Assembly (NCBI RefSeq): GCF_020740795.1
Contig: NC_067286.1
Coordinates: 2,165,990 to 2,229,989 of the forward strand
Direction: 5' to 3'
DNA from: Apus apus
Taxonomy: Eukaryota; Chordata; Aves; Apodiformes; Apodidae
DNA: 64,000 bases
Positions 11,250 through 23,200 of the stretch are shown here, piece by piece. Numbering within the stretch: position 1 is the first letter of the stretch; every line of letters starts with the position of its first letter. The notes below the pieces were generated by a model, which ran no database searches, had not been told where the DNA came from, and saw only the letters and a list, made by a program, of their open reading frames with translations. A program made the position numbers and the translations under genes.

Positions 11250-11492
11250 TAGGGAGCTGCTGGACAGGACAAGGGGTGATGGATTTAAATTAAAAGAGGG
11301 GAGGTTCAGACTAGATGTAAGGAAGGCATGTTTTACAATGAGGGTGGTGAAACACTGGCCCAGGTTGCCCAGAGAGGTGGTTGGACAGGGCTCTAAGCAA
11401 CCTAATCTAGTTGAAGGTGTCCCTGCCCATGGCATGAGATTTGGACTAGATGACCTCTGAAGGTCCCTTCCAAACCATTCTGTGTTTGGAAA
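11250..11492 (+). mobile_element. CR1 LINE fragment, sense, 3' end
   Basis: The + strand translation shows the CR1 ORF2 end ([27 protein letters not shown]). It is followed by the 3' UTR phrase GGACTAGATGACCTCTGAAGGTCCCTTCCAAACCATTCTGTG. It is 5'-truncated and immutable as a gene. Confidence 0.92.
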
Positions 11493-12897
11493 TGAAGAGA
11501 GTTTGTGACCTTCCTCTAGGTGAACTAATAATGTGGCTCTCCTGTGTGCTGATTAAATGTCTTCATGCAAGTCTTGGTTGTTTTTTCTTAATTACCCCTT
11601 TACTTTTAGCTAATTTCTAATGTTTGTTTCAGGAGGGAAAACAGTTACATATGATAATCCTCAAGTTGTAAATGATCTTAATAGAAACAGTTTGCTTGAA
11701 GTGTGTGGCTAAGTTGAACAGAAAGTGTTTCAGCTCATACTTGTGAAGCTGGATAACCAAAGCCAAACAGTATTTTCCTCCTCATGGGCTAATTATACTT
11801 TGAGCCTCTGGATGTGCATTCTCAATGTGCATCCTAGCACTCAAAAAGGTATTAGAAATGGTGATTTAAACTAGAAAGAAGAACCCAGCCCTTGGCTTCT
11901 CACTCTCTTGTCCTTCCATCTTTTTGTTACCCATCTCATTGATATAAGCAGACACTTAAGAGTCATTTCTGCATGGTGACTTTTTCTACTGGTGCGTCCC
12001 CATTTGTCAGGCTCCCACTCATTTGAGATGAAAAAGGGGTCTTGAAAGCCCTGGCTCAGTCTACAGTTGGGGGAAGGTTTGTAGCAGAGAAGGTACCTTG
12101 TGTTAGACAAGCTGATAGATTCCTTATGCTTAAACCATCTTGGTTGCAGCATTCTTGCTCTACTGTATCACCAAGGTCTCTCTTTTGATGGTTTGCATTT
12201 TTAAAATTGTTTGATTGCTGTGTGGTCTGCATATGTAAAATATTCTTCTTTTAATAAGCACAAAAACAAACTGTATTTTGTCTGTGACAATAGTTCAAAC
12301 AATACTTTTTAATATTTGGTTTTTGGATAGCCTTGAATACTTTCTTGTCTAATCTACCATATTTCTTCCTTTCTCTTCTAGAAGCAGCTTGGGCAACGAG
12401 CCCTTGTGTTTTGCACTTGAGAAGGACACTTTTGTAAAGATCAACAGGAACACTGTTGAATTCTGGTGGTGAGAATGCATGTAGGAGAATTTGCAGAGGC
12501 AAGTGCTATGATAGAAAACAAGTTGCAAAAAAAAAAAAAAAGAAAAAGACTAGATTTCAAGTGGAAAGCATCCCTTTTGTCCCTTTCCTGGGAAAGGTAG
12601 CTTAGTTAAGCAAGCTGATTCTCATCTCATGCCATTTACAAGGGAAATGGGGATGCAAGGTTTCATGTTTTGATCTATATTTGTGTCTTCTAAGCCTGCA
12701 CACTCTTGATTGGTGAGCTCTCTGCAGTGAGGGCTGGGTAACTGGCTACTGTGGTCTGGATTTTTTTGGTTTTGTTATGTAATTATCTACATGGTTTCCT
12801 GTGTGCTGAAGTAGTGGCATAACTAAAACCTCCTTGCCTTTTTACCTGTGAGCGTGCTTTTTTTGCCAATAGATGTATTTTCTATTCTAATGGCCAC

Positions 12898-13215
12898 CTA
12901 GTTATCAGAGAGTATTCCCTGCAGCTCCTTCTCAATTTCCATTGCTCTCAGAGTCCCTTTTTTAGAGGGCACAAAGGAGTTATTTTTCCTACAGGTGTAG
13001 GAAGCAGAGCTAGCAAATGGAGCTGCAGTAGCAGCAAGTGGTGTGTGCAGAAATTCATTCTTGTGAGCAGTCTTTGCCATTAATTCCTCCATCAATCCCT
13101 CATCCTGCTTTCTGCCTTCTCTGTGGTGGTGACTAGCTCTCCTTTGACTGGAACTTGGCCATGGAGAGCTTGGAAGCCCTGGGGGTCCTGGTGGGGAGGT
13201 GAGGCTGACATACAT
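12898..13215 (-). CDS. Unrecognised minus-strand ORF, 105 codons, possible last exon
   Basis: I do not recognise this sequence. Its composition is more protein-like than the surrounding random ORFs. It starts with a Pro/Ser-rich segment (SPPGPPGLPSSPWPSSSQ), continues with a charged stretch (REGRKQDEGLMEELMAK) and ends in a possible helix, RAMEIEKELQGILSDN, before a TAG stop. The open frame extends upstream of the first Met to a stop near 13245, beside an AG, so it could be the 3' exon of a minus-strand gene. No convincing pyrimidine tract precedes that AG. It could equally be a chance ORF. It lies between two + strand genes. Confidence 0.2.
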   Translation of the reverse strand: MYVSLTSPPGPPGLPSSPWPSSSQRRASHHHREGRKQDEGLMEELMAKTAHKNEFLHTPLAATAAPFASSASYTCRKNNSFVPSKKGTLRAMEIEKELQGILSDN

Positions 13216-15913
13216 AGTTGGTAGAGGATCTTGTTTTATCCTTCTCTAGTTTTACCATCACTCATCAAAAACAAGGTGGGCTGTCTCTGTGCTATTTCAG
13301 GATGCAGGAAATTGTGAAAAGAAGCAGATACATGGGAAAAAAACAGAGAGGCAGAGCAAGCAATTTCCTCCCACTGCTTGCTGGAGTGTGAGGAATGAAG
13401 AGGCTGACCAGAGAGGAGCTTCTATTTTGTATGAAGGAGGAGGAGTTGCTAAGATAATCAAACAGTCCCAACAGAGAACTGCACCTTAAGTAACTGACTA
13501 TTGCATAACTGGGACAGCTAGATATTGCTGTTACAGAAATATTAAATGCAATTGATAACAGTGGTGTTCCTCCAGCTGGAGGAGAGTTGAACATGTCTGA
13601 ATCTCTACATGTCTCTGAGGGGTTTGTGTCTCGCTGGTCACTGCAGTCAGTCCTAACAGGGGAAGCTGAGCTGCAAGCCAGGCCTAAAGAACCCAGCCAG
13701 GGTTATCTGTAAGATGCCCACGGGTAGTTTGGGCAGAATCTAGTACTCTGCTTTCTGACTCCATAGTCTGAATGTTAATATTAATTAACAATGTCAATAT
13801 TGCACTATCAGAACCATGTGAACAGTGTTCTGCGGTCTAGTGAGGGAGAAGAGAGCAACTGATTTGGCTGTGTGATCCCCAAAAGAAGCAGGTCGTCCTT
13901 TCCACTTCCATCTTTCCAAGAATAATTGATACACTGGGATAAAAGGAGGACCTGCAGATGATATTATCCTTATGTGTTTATATGCTGCTCTGATTATTGC
14001 AGTATGACAACTTACAGCATAGGGAAAACTGGAAAAAGTAAAAGCTTAAAAATGCTTTTGGTTTCTTTCACTGAAGTTGGATGAATTAAAAAAAAAAAAT
14101 ATGTTTGGAGCAAAGCTTCAGAAAAGAATGCTTTCTGAAATGAGAAACTAATTCTGAAGAGTCAGTGGAGATGATGATACAGGTGTAAACATGAGCAGCA
14201 GGGACCTAAACGCAGAGCAATCTTCCAGGCTACACCAATGTGCACATCCCCATAGAGGGGAGCTGAAAATGGTATCATTCTAGCCTCCTGCAGAGACTAC
14301 AGGGCAGGCTCTACTCAGACACCAATCTTTATTGACATGTAAGCCTTCTACTGCTCTTGGTTTTACCTCAAAGCCCCAGGTGTTTATTTAGCCACGCATG
14401 AGGATGGCCATGCCATAACAATGGCTCTTAGCAGCATTTCAGTATTGCAGATACCATGCAGAAAAATCTCTGCTCACAAATGAAGGAGGAGAAAAAAACC
14501 TCCCTGAATATAGATGGGCTTGTTTTGGACTATTGCATCTGAACCCTCCCTCCTCATGTCAAGTTCTCTACATGTGATTGAATGTTAGTTCTGCTTGAGT
14601 GGTCAGGATTCTTGCATTGACTGAGCTGCTCCTGGGATTCAGATCCCAGCACCATTCTGAGCCTAGCTGAGTCATTAATGTCTTGCTGCTGCTGATCAGC
14701 AGTAATAACTTTACCTTTCCTCATTCCACAGGGTTGGCTTGATGCTTGATACCATTTAAAACAGCCACTTACACCACTTTGGTGGCTAAGGGTGAGAGAG
14801 AAGCACATTCATCCTCATTTTCTCCTTTCTGACAGCTATTCTGACTGTTCCCAGTCATTTTAATGTTGTAATCTCCTGTAAATTAAGGCATATGCTCTGT
14901 TTCATCTATTGTAGGATGAACTGGTGCTTGTCTGGGAAATGCTGGGGCTCTTGCTGTGCCACATCAGAAGCCACCCAGTGCCAGACACTGCTAGAAAGCT
15001 GCAGTTTGCACGCAGAAGAAATTATCAGAACTATTACAGAAGGCAAAATGCAAAAGCAACTGCTGTCAGACACAATGTACAACTTGCTTTTGTGCTTAGG
15101 AATCTGTTTTACCCCAGAAAAAGCTGGAGGTGGCTGCCTTTTTTCTGCTTAGAAAAAAGAGTTTCCATCCATTCCTCTCCCTGAAAGCAAGATCAAGGTA
15201 AAGAATTGTTAGGAAAATTCTCTTCCCTGACTATATAGCAACCAGTCTGCAGCATGCAAATGTTTTAACTTTGTTATTATGTGTGTTAATTCAGATTATA
15301 CACTGTAGTGTCGTGAGGTAGTGGAATTTTACTGGAGACTTTGGCATTGTTTGTGTGTTAGTAAAACAAAGTAAAGGACAGGCTGGCCCTGGACAGAAGG
15401 ACTTGGCTTCTTGGAAGCTTAGAGCTGTCCCTAAAGGATGAAAGATACCCCTGAACCTCCAAGGTAACACCAGCGTCGTGTTGTACCTGAACATTTGAAG
15501 GGTATAAAGAACCTGTGTAAAGCCCCCTTAGGGGTTCCCCAATTTACCTGGAACACCTCACACATCCCCACTACTCACACCTGGATCTCTCTCCCTGTGT
15601 CCTGCCTGCTTTCCTTGGCCAGGAGATCTATGCACCTCTACCCTTGCTCACCCTGAAGACCTCTGCTGCACGAAACCCCTTCTCTCTGCAGGAAACTTAC
15701 CAAAAGGCCTCACTTTTCCCTGAAACTGACTTCCCCTTCCCTCTAGACACTGAAATCCATTAGGATCATCCCAGCCACATCCACACCCCACACCTTCTTT
15801 GCCCGGGTCACCTTCCTCCCCCTGACGAATCCTTCACCATGTTTATAAAGCACCACCAGCTCATTCCCCCCCCCGCCCCTCATTCTCTTCCACTCATTAA
15901 TTACCTTTATCTC

Positions 15914-15934
15914 ATATATTTATTTATTTATTTA
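15914..15934. repeat. (TTTA)n short tandem repeat
   Basis: atatttatttatttatttaat at the start of a T-rich stretch that continues to about 16105. Confidence 0.8.
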
Positions 15935-16026
15935 ATCTCCTCGGGGCTGTTTTTTTTTTCAATTTTATTTTATTTTTTCCTTCGGGTGTTTTTTTCCTTG
16001 GGTAACATATTTTTTTTCAAAATCTA

Positions 16027-16050
16027 TGATTATTATTATTATTATTATTT
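16027..16050. repeat. (ATT)n microsatellite
   Basis: About eight ATT units immediately upstream of the G-rich tract and CpG island. Confidence 0.85.
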
Positions 16051-16108
16051 TTTCCTGGTTTGATTTGCTCGCCACGATGACATTTGGAACAGTTTTATTA
16101 TTTTTTTT

Positions 16109-16325
16109 TTGGGGAGGGGGGGTCCCTTCACCATCTTCAGCCCCTCCGAGGGGTCGGGGGGGGGTGTGGGGGGGGGTTGTGAGAGGAGGGGGGTCGGGGG
16201 GGCAGGATGGGGGGGTTCGTGAGAGGAGGGGGGTCGGGGGGGCTCGGGGGGGGGGGGGGATGGGGGGGGTCATGAGGGGGGTCGGGGGCAGGATGGGGGG
16301 GGGCCGGGGGGGGGGGTCGTGGGGG
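16109..16325. repeat. G-run tract with imperfect tandem units
   Basis: Dense runs of 6-12 G on the + strand, broken by recurring words such as gtgagaggaggggggtcgggggg and caggatggggggg. The arrangement suggests a degenerate minisatellite that could form G-quadruplexes. The exact length is doubtful because such tracts are error-prone in assembly. Confidence 0.75.
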
Positions 16326-16339
16326 GCTCCGCGGTCCTC

Positions 16340-16478
16340 CGCGCCGCCAAGGGGCGCTGTCGCCGCTGGGTGCCGCCGGGGCGAGGCGGATGCGCTGCGC
16401 TGCGCTGAGGAGGAGGAGGCGGTGACCGGCTTCGCTTCTCGGGGCCCGGCCGCCCCTCACCGCCCCCCCCCCCCCGAG
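16340..16478 (+). other. GOLGB1-like: Candidate noncoding exon 1 of the golgin gene
   Basis: Ends at the donor GAG|GTGAGC. It would splice to the acceptor at 20180-20181, 13 nt before the start codon. The only ATG in its 3' part (16389) opens a short upstream frame that stops after about ten codons. The 5' boundary is not visible. Confidence 0.35.
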
Positions 16479-16727
16479 GTGAGCTCTGCTTTATTCCCTT
16501 TTGTCAGGCTCTACCAGGCTTCGGCGATGGGTTCTGCACCTGTCCCGGCCTGTCTCCGCTCTTCTCGGGAGCCGGCCGGAGCCCCTGGGGCGGAGCAGGC
16601 CGTGCTGGGGGAGGAAGGCTTCCCTGCCTTGTGCCCGCGTCCCAAGCGTTCTTGGCGCCGATGATGGGGGTTGGGGAAGGCTGGGAGACGGGGGGGTGTC
16701 GGGCACCTCGGGTCGGAGGCTGCGGAC

Positions 16728-16960
16728 GGGGCAGCGGGACTTGGGGCTGCAGGACTTGGGGCAGCAGGACTTGGGGCTGCAGGACGAGGGGCAGCAGGAC
16801 GAGGGGCAGCAGGACGAGGGGCAGCGGGACTTGGGGCAGCAGGACGAGGGGCAGCAGGACGAGGGGCAGCAGGACGAGGGGCTGCAGGACGAGGGGCAGC
16901 AGGACGAGGGGCAGCAGGACGAGGGGCTGCAGGACGAGGGGCTGCAGGACGAGGGGCTGC
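16728..16960. repeat. 15-bp minisatellite, 15 full units plus a partial one
   Basis: Consensus GGGGCAGCAGGACGA with variants GGGGCTGCAGGACTT and GGGGCAGCGGGACTT. Full units start every 15 bases from 16728 to 16938, and the array breaks inside the unit at 16953. The last eleven units share the GACGA ending (one exception), so the array seems to have grown by recent duplication at its 3' side. All frames stay open because the unit is a multiple of three; I do not take this as coding. Confidence 0.95.
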
Positions 16961-18287
16961 TCCGCTGGAAACGGCTCATTTCCCGCACCTCTCACGCACC
17001 TGCCCTTCGCTGGGGGCTGTGCCGGTCTTTTCTTCCTCTCCCCCGTGGTGCGCCGTTCCAAAATAACGCTGCCTTTTTTGTATGGTTTGTGAGAGGCAAG
17101 TGCGGTCGGTGTTATTAAGAGCTGGTGTTTATAATAGGCACAAGTAACAGCTCTGCGAATGTGCTGTTATATTAACTTCGCAGAGTGCTTGTGGTTTGAT
17201 TAACCCAGCTTCAGTGTTTGGGTTTCTTTGCTGTATGTCTTGTGTTTTAGCCAAGACACTTTTAAGTCACAGAGGGCACAGACCATTTGAAAACAAGTTT
17301 TAACTTATTCAGCAGAAGAATCAACATTTTGGCAAGTCATCAAACAAGGGTGCAGACAAAAACGTGCAGATACAATAAGAAGATGATGGTATTAAATGGT
17401 GGATGATGGTATTGTTTTTCTTTCAGTCTGTGTGTTTAAAACACAAGTTCTAGGAAGTGGATTTAAAGTATTATAACATTTACCTGAGCTCTCCCACACT
17501 TGTGCTGTTTTCTGCAGCAGTCTTGAGGAAGAGGTGAGAAAGGGGATTGCTCTTACTTCTTAGGTAGTAAGAGGAGTGGAGTTCTGCCTCAGTGTTTTTT
17601 TCCATTGTATTTGTTTAAGAGAAGGAGAAAGGTCCAACCTTAATCGTTTCACAGTGAGAACTCAAGTGAGTGCTCTTGGAGGCTGCTTTTTATACCAGAA
17701 TGATTTTGAAGTAGACATAGGGAAGATTAGACAAACATGAGTAGTTCCATGGGAGTCAGTGGATCACTTCTCTGCCTGGGTAATCATGCAGGTAACAATG
17801 TAACCTGTAACAATGATGTTGAATATTTTACCAGGTAGATTTGTCACCCTCGGGATGTGGGACTTCTGTGACTGCTTCAGTATGAGCTGCTGCTCTCCTG
17901 TCTGATGTGTGCTCTTCTGAGCCTCTTGTGCTGGGTCCTCTAATAATGTAACTCAGGGGAGTGAAGTAGACTGGAAAATACTGAGATGAATAATACATGT
18001 TTAGAGTGTTTTTTAGCTGGATATGGCTGCAGCTGGTGCTGAGACAACAGAATGGATGAGTATGAAGGCAAACCTGACAGAGACACTTTTCTTTTTGATA
18101 ACATCCCATTGCAAACAAGAGCCTAAATCTCAGTTGTACTTTGAGCATCAGAAGAAACTTGTTTCATAAAATGAAATGAGCTTCTGTGGGATTTGTGAAA
18201 GGTTCAGCTCTCCTGCCTGCTGCTCTTCAGTGAAGAAAAGATTAATGGAAATGAATGCACAGTGGATGGCAAAGAATGGTTTTCAAT

Positions 18288-18348
18288 ACAGTAGAATAGA
18301 ATCAGATAATTCAGGTTGGAAAAGACCTTTAAGATCGAGTCCAACTGA
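18288..18348 (-). mobile_element. CR1 LINE 3' tail, antisense
   Basis: AGAATAGAATCAGATAATTCAGGTTGGAAAAGACCTTTAAGATCGAGTCCAAC is the reverse complement of the CR1 3' terminus, of a different subfamily from the GGTTGGAAGGGACC copies elsewhere in the window. Confidence 0.85.
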
Positions 18349-20181
18349 ATATGCAAGGTGAAAGGCAGGATGAGGTATTATTGGCAGTGATAAAGAATGT
18401 GGAACCTTGAAGGTGAGAGCGAGGGGTTTGAACTTACAGGGGAGAGACAAATTGTCTGTCACTGGGAAAACTTCAGAGAGGGTGGCTGCAGATAATTTGG
18501 ACCCCATGCTTCTCTTACGTTTGATGCCTGGTAGTGCAATATCCAGGATATAGGCTGCCAAAGGAAGGAAAATGGTGCTGGAAAGCTTAATTGAATTGTG
18601 TTTAGTGGTACTGCAAGGTGAAGGGATAAGGTTGAATGGTCCAGTGTTCAATTTCAGTGTTTTAAATTGCTGTCTGTACCCCAGAGCAAAACCAAAACCC
18701 ATTATTGGTAGACTGGAGGAAAGTCTGTTATGGTTTGTTTCCCAGCTTGTTTTGGAAAACTTGTCAATATTTAGTGTCCCTGATGTAAATAAAAATACAT
18801 CAGAAAGTAGCACTTCAGGTATTCAGATAAGAATGCTGGTAGTGAAGTGAGCAAAAGTGATTGCATTAGTCAGAGCTGGAAGTGAGCTAAAAATATTAAT
18901 AGATTAAATAAAAATGCACCACCACATTCCATCTAGTGAGTCATTTTGTCCTCTTTGTACTTGGGTAACCTGTGTACATATCTAGAAATGAGCTTTTTGC
19001 TGAGAACAGATTTGATGTTATGGCTCTGGAGGAGTTGTGAGAGGGATATATGAATCCCCAAGCCATAGCTGATTTGTTGACTTTAGTGTTGGAAAATAAT
19101 GTTAGCATAATCAAATTTGGCCTTGTAGTTAATGTAGGCCATAGATTGCAGTCTGTGAATCCTGCTTGTAGCTTTGAAATGATAAAACAGCTTTAAAAGC
19201 AGCCTCTGTTATCATTCTGAATGCTTTTTAAGATAAGCTGTGTAGTCATGTTTATGGGAAACTGATTTCCAAGTTCAGGACTGATCTATGGATGCATATT
19301 TTCTAAGTCTGTAGTACAGATTTGAGAGGACAGATTACTTTCCTCTGGATGTTGCTAGTTGAGAGTGAAAACTGCTGAGCAGGTACAGCTTCTCACTTCA
19401 TGTGGAGGAATATCATCCAGAGGCTGAGCAAGATATGTTGCTCTGATCTCAAGATTCTATTTGCAGGACACAATTTGAAATTTACTGCATAGGCTGTTTT
19501 ATAGACTTTGCCCCCTTTTTTTTTTTTTCAACCAAATTTGTCAGTGTTACTCAGTAAAGGTCTTAACCTTTGAGTTGCCTTGAACCTACATGATCTATAG
19601 GATTTTGCCTTTTAAAACCTTGTTGTGGTCTTAGATACAGGCATTTTATATGCTGATCAGTGACCTCAAAGGTTGCAATGCTGCTATTTTTCAGATATGC
19701 TGCACTTGCACAGCAATTAAAGGGGTTTGTTCTTTAATGTTTTTAGTCTTTATGTATGTATTTATACAAATATACATTGATGTAATCTCTGTTATATTGC
19801 AGTGGCAAGCAGTGTTAAAGGTCAGGTTAAATACTAGGCAAACTATGTGTGGTTTGTATCTTATATGTGGGAGAAGCAACTATGCAGAGTAAAGTTTCAT
19901 GGCATCTACTCTTAAAAGACTTGTTTGGATTATTTTTTATGGTATTGATGTTTTGCTGACTAGCAGCTTTTAGAAAATGCAAATTTATACATATCTTATA
20001 CCTAATTTCATTATCTCTCGGCAGCTAGTAATACGGTGATCAGAAGTGCTGTCAGAGTTGAACAAAAAAATTAGTTTCAAACATTTTACAGTGAAATATG
20101 TAGAGAGAAGTAGCAGCTAGTTACAGTTATCTGAGAGCCACTGATACTTGCTGTGATGTTATTTCTTTTATGTTTTCACAG

Positions 20182-20239
20182 CCATCGTGAAACTATGTGG
20201 AAATGGGGTAGTGGAGAGGATTCTCCTTCCAAAACAGTA
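20182..20239 (+). CDS. GOLGB1-like: Golgin exon with start codon
   Basis: Acceptor tgttttcacag, ATG at 20195, 15 codons, donor GTA|GTAAGT, phase 0. The frame is open upstream to the acceptor, so a start in an unseen upstream exon cannot be excluded; the candidate exon 1 offers none in frame. Confidence 0.7.
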
Positions 20240-23200
20240 GTAAGTACTGAATTACTATTAAAATAATATTTTCTTAAGAATTTCTGATATAGAGCCTCTT
20301 TAATTTATGATATGCTAATTCCTCTTTGGTAAATAAGTTGCTTAACTAGTTTTACCATGACTCAGTTTAGGGACTCTGATAGTCGGGTTGGGTTCTTGCT
20401 TCCTGGCTACTTGGCATTTAATCTCTTGTGTGTAACACAGCCTCTCTGTTCTTCTTCACTGTGCTTATCTTGCTCTAAAAAAACATCTGCAGGAGTTACA
20501 TAAGCTTTATTCCAAGTGTATCTTTTGTCTGTAGTGTGTTCAATATCAATATTTTACTTCCACTAGGTTCAGTAGCATTACTGGTTGTCACAATGCAAAT
20601 CCAGAAAATGAGGAAAATCAGTTTTGGATGCTTAAATAGTTTTGCTGTATCTCAAACTAATAGTCCTAAACCAGTTTCTAAAGTTTATAATTTCATGTGT
20701 CTATCAAACTTGCTAAAAACAGTCTGATATAAGTATATATAGGATATATATAAATTTTAGAATTACACTCTAGTAAGATTTGCTGAATGTTTTAAACAAA
20801 AAGAACCAAACACCAACTGAAGACTTGTTGCAGGAGCAGGGTTGTCTGCACCATTTTGCTTTTTCCAAGTATGCTTAATGTCTGAAGGCTGCAGGCTCCC
20901 AAGATGCAGGAAGCATGTCGGTGACAGATTTGACTGAGCAGCTGACAAGGACTGAACAGCTGGTAGCACAGCTAAAGGGGCTTGTCAGAGAGAAGGATGC
21001 TGAGCTTCGAGATAAAGATCTGCAGTTAAAGGTACCGTGCCTGTATTCTTGTCAAAAAGACTGTTAAAACCCCCCACCTTTTGCCCTGTTTCATCATGAG
21101 CAGTTTTATAGGCTTACCATCAGTTACAGCAGCTCTAGGAACACAGGAAACATTGATTACACTTAGCTGTTGTGTTCCTGCTTTTTGCCAGTGTGTCTTC
21201 TGGTCCAAAACTGTAGCAAGGCTTGGGAATTACACAGGCAACATGTTCCTTGCCTGAGCAGATGCACTTAATAATTGGAAGGGACAGACTGGCTTTCTGA
21301 GGCCTAGGGGTGCATGGTCATTTTAGGCTAAATATGGGGAAAATACCACCCAAATCATTACTGGGCATTTGGTGAGATGCCAGTTTACCTCCAACTAAAT
21401 TTCTGTAGGTAGTTTTTTATTTCTCCTTCCACTATAATTGTCTTCTTATTGTATAATGATCTTACTGTTAATGCTACTATGTATTGCTATTATCCTCTGC
21501 TTGTGACTGGCATTAAGAAGGAAGGAACTAGAATTTTTATCTAATAACCGGAAGGGGTTGTTCTTTATTCTGTTGTTTTTTAAACAGTCATAAGGTTGAT
21601 CTATTCCTGCAAGAGACTATTTTTACACTTCCAAAAAATGTCTTCTGTGCACACTGACAGCCAAGTGTTAAAGTATCAAATTGTCTAGAACTGATTGTAA
21701 AATAAGTCGCCTCTTTAAGCAAAATGAAATAGGTTTTTATAGTATTATGAAGGTGCCTTTTTGGCATGAAAAAAAAAATTAACTCTTCTTGCAAAAAAAA
21801 AAAAGTAATCAACCCCTGATTTTGTATTGCTATAAAAAATAGGACAATTTCTGACATCATACTTCTCTGAATTCTCTACAATAATAATAACCACGTGCAG
21901 AAAATTTAAATAATGAAAAGATGGTTGTTTTATATATGCAGACCTGTTGCACGTGACTTTATAATGTCTCTTCAGGAGAAAGATTTATTTGATAATCTAT
22001 ATATTTATTTTTTTCAATGGAAGAGTGGAAGGATGCAGTTGTTTGTGTAGCTGATTTAGTCTTTTGTGATTTTGGTGTTTGTAGGAGGAGAAGGAATCTG
22101 CTGATGCCAAACTTTCCAAGTTGAAGCTGCAAAACAAAGCAAAGGTAGCATCACTGACCTCACAACTGGAAGAACTTAAGAAACAGGTATCAGCATCAGG
22201 AGGCTTAGAGGCAAAGGCAGAACAAAAAAAGGTAAAGTGTCCTTACATTTGAAAGCAGACAGCATTTCTATAAGGCTGTAGGCAGTTCTGTGTGCTGGAC
22301 TCAAATGTGGAATTGAAGTTCAGATTTTGAGCTGAGTCAGTTTAGGATCAGGTAGAACCTGTGTGGGTGCTGTCAGTCCACCTGTGTATTTCTATTTCAT
22401 TCTTTTATCTCTCTCTAGAAATTTAGATAATTGTGCATTCTTTTCAGATTGTTTTAGTAAAAAAATATTCTTACTGATCTTCATCTTATTAGCAGCTCAA
22501 ACTTATAACACATAAATCAGGAAGATAAGTTTTTGAGAAGAAGTGAAAACAAAGGCTCACTTGTTACTTTAATGTCCAAGATAAAAGTGGAAATACAACA
22601 ATGTCCTCGGTAGGGTAGCAAAATGTAAATTAAGTGTACTAATGTCTCATTGAAGTGACCAGGGTTTTACCATTAGTATTCTTAGATCAGTTTTCAGTTG
22701 TGTTATTTTGTGTGTGCTGAAAGGGAACAGAAACAGACCAGTTTGTTGAAGTCCCTCCTTAAGTGCCCTCAAGGACGTGCACTACTTATGCTTCAGTTTT
22801 GCTAATAAAACATGTTCTTAGCAACAGCACTTGGTTTCTTTTGTAATGGCAAATAATTCCTGTAACCCAGTAGTTGTACCTACTGAAATTATCCTTGGAA
22901 ACGTGCTCAGGAACAGTTTAATTTACACATTTTTCCTCCTATAATCTTTTTTTCCCTCTGAGTTACATGGACTACACTTGCCAGAATATATGGGTTACAG
23001 TTGCCAGAGGAAACAAATCCCCTTATTGCACTTTTTAGTCCAGTTTGCAGCAGTAATTCTCATTAATCATTGAAATATTAATATTTTTACAAGTTTGATA
23101 CAAATTCAGTGCCTGATTTGTCTAGCTTCTACATGGAATATGTAATGTATAAGAGAACTGAAACACCCATGAGTAAAGTGCACCTTTTCTCACCAGTTTC

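Larger units (their letters stand above)
11493..16104. other. CD59 to golgin intergenic DNA
   Basis: About 4.6 kb. It contains an A-run at 12527-12541, a minus-strand ORF at 12898-13215 (listed separately), a pyrimidine-rich block at 15500-15850, (TTTA)n at 15914-15934 and (ATT)n at about 16027-16050. No recognised gene family on either strand. Confidence 0.5.
16320..17000 (+). promoter_or_regulatory. CpG island, probable promoter of the golgin gene
   Basis: Very CpG-dense sequence about 3.7 kb upstream of the first golgin coding exon and after the end of CD59. It has no TATA box. A strong donor, CCCGAG|GTGAGC, at 16478/16479 fits the end of a noncoding first exon. The island also holds the 15-bp minisatellite at 16728-16960. 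Confidence 0.65.
16479..20181 (+). other. GOLGB1-like: Intron 1 of the golgin gene (inferred)
   Basis: Contains the minisatellite, a CR1 tail near 18290 and otherwise ordinary AT-rich sequence. A 176-codon minus-strand ORF at 18283-18813 overlaps the CR1 tail and has no family resemblance. Confidence 0.4.

Noticed and set aside
14892-15184. Two overlapping 86-codon plus-strand ORFs
   Set aside because: Different frames of the same stretch, with no conserved motif or splice context.
16501-17118. ORFs of 130-205 codons through the 15-bp minisatellite, for example with a repeated GQQDE pattern
   Set aside because: All six frames stay open because the unit length is divisible by three. No family resemblance, and no splice or start context tied to a gene.
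18283-18813. 176-codon minus-strand ORF
   Set aside because: Its 3' end runs into an antisense CR1 tail, the composition looks random, and no domain is recognised.
20889-20894. Acceptor gctgcag for the second golgin coding exon
   Set aside because: It would place the exon out of frame with the preceding phase-0 exon and create an early stop. The AG at 20886-20887 keeps the frame.
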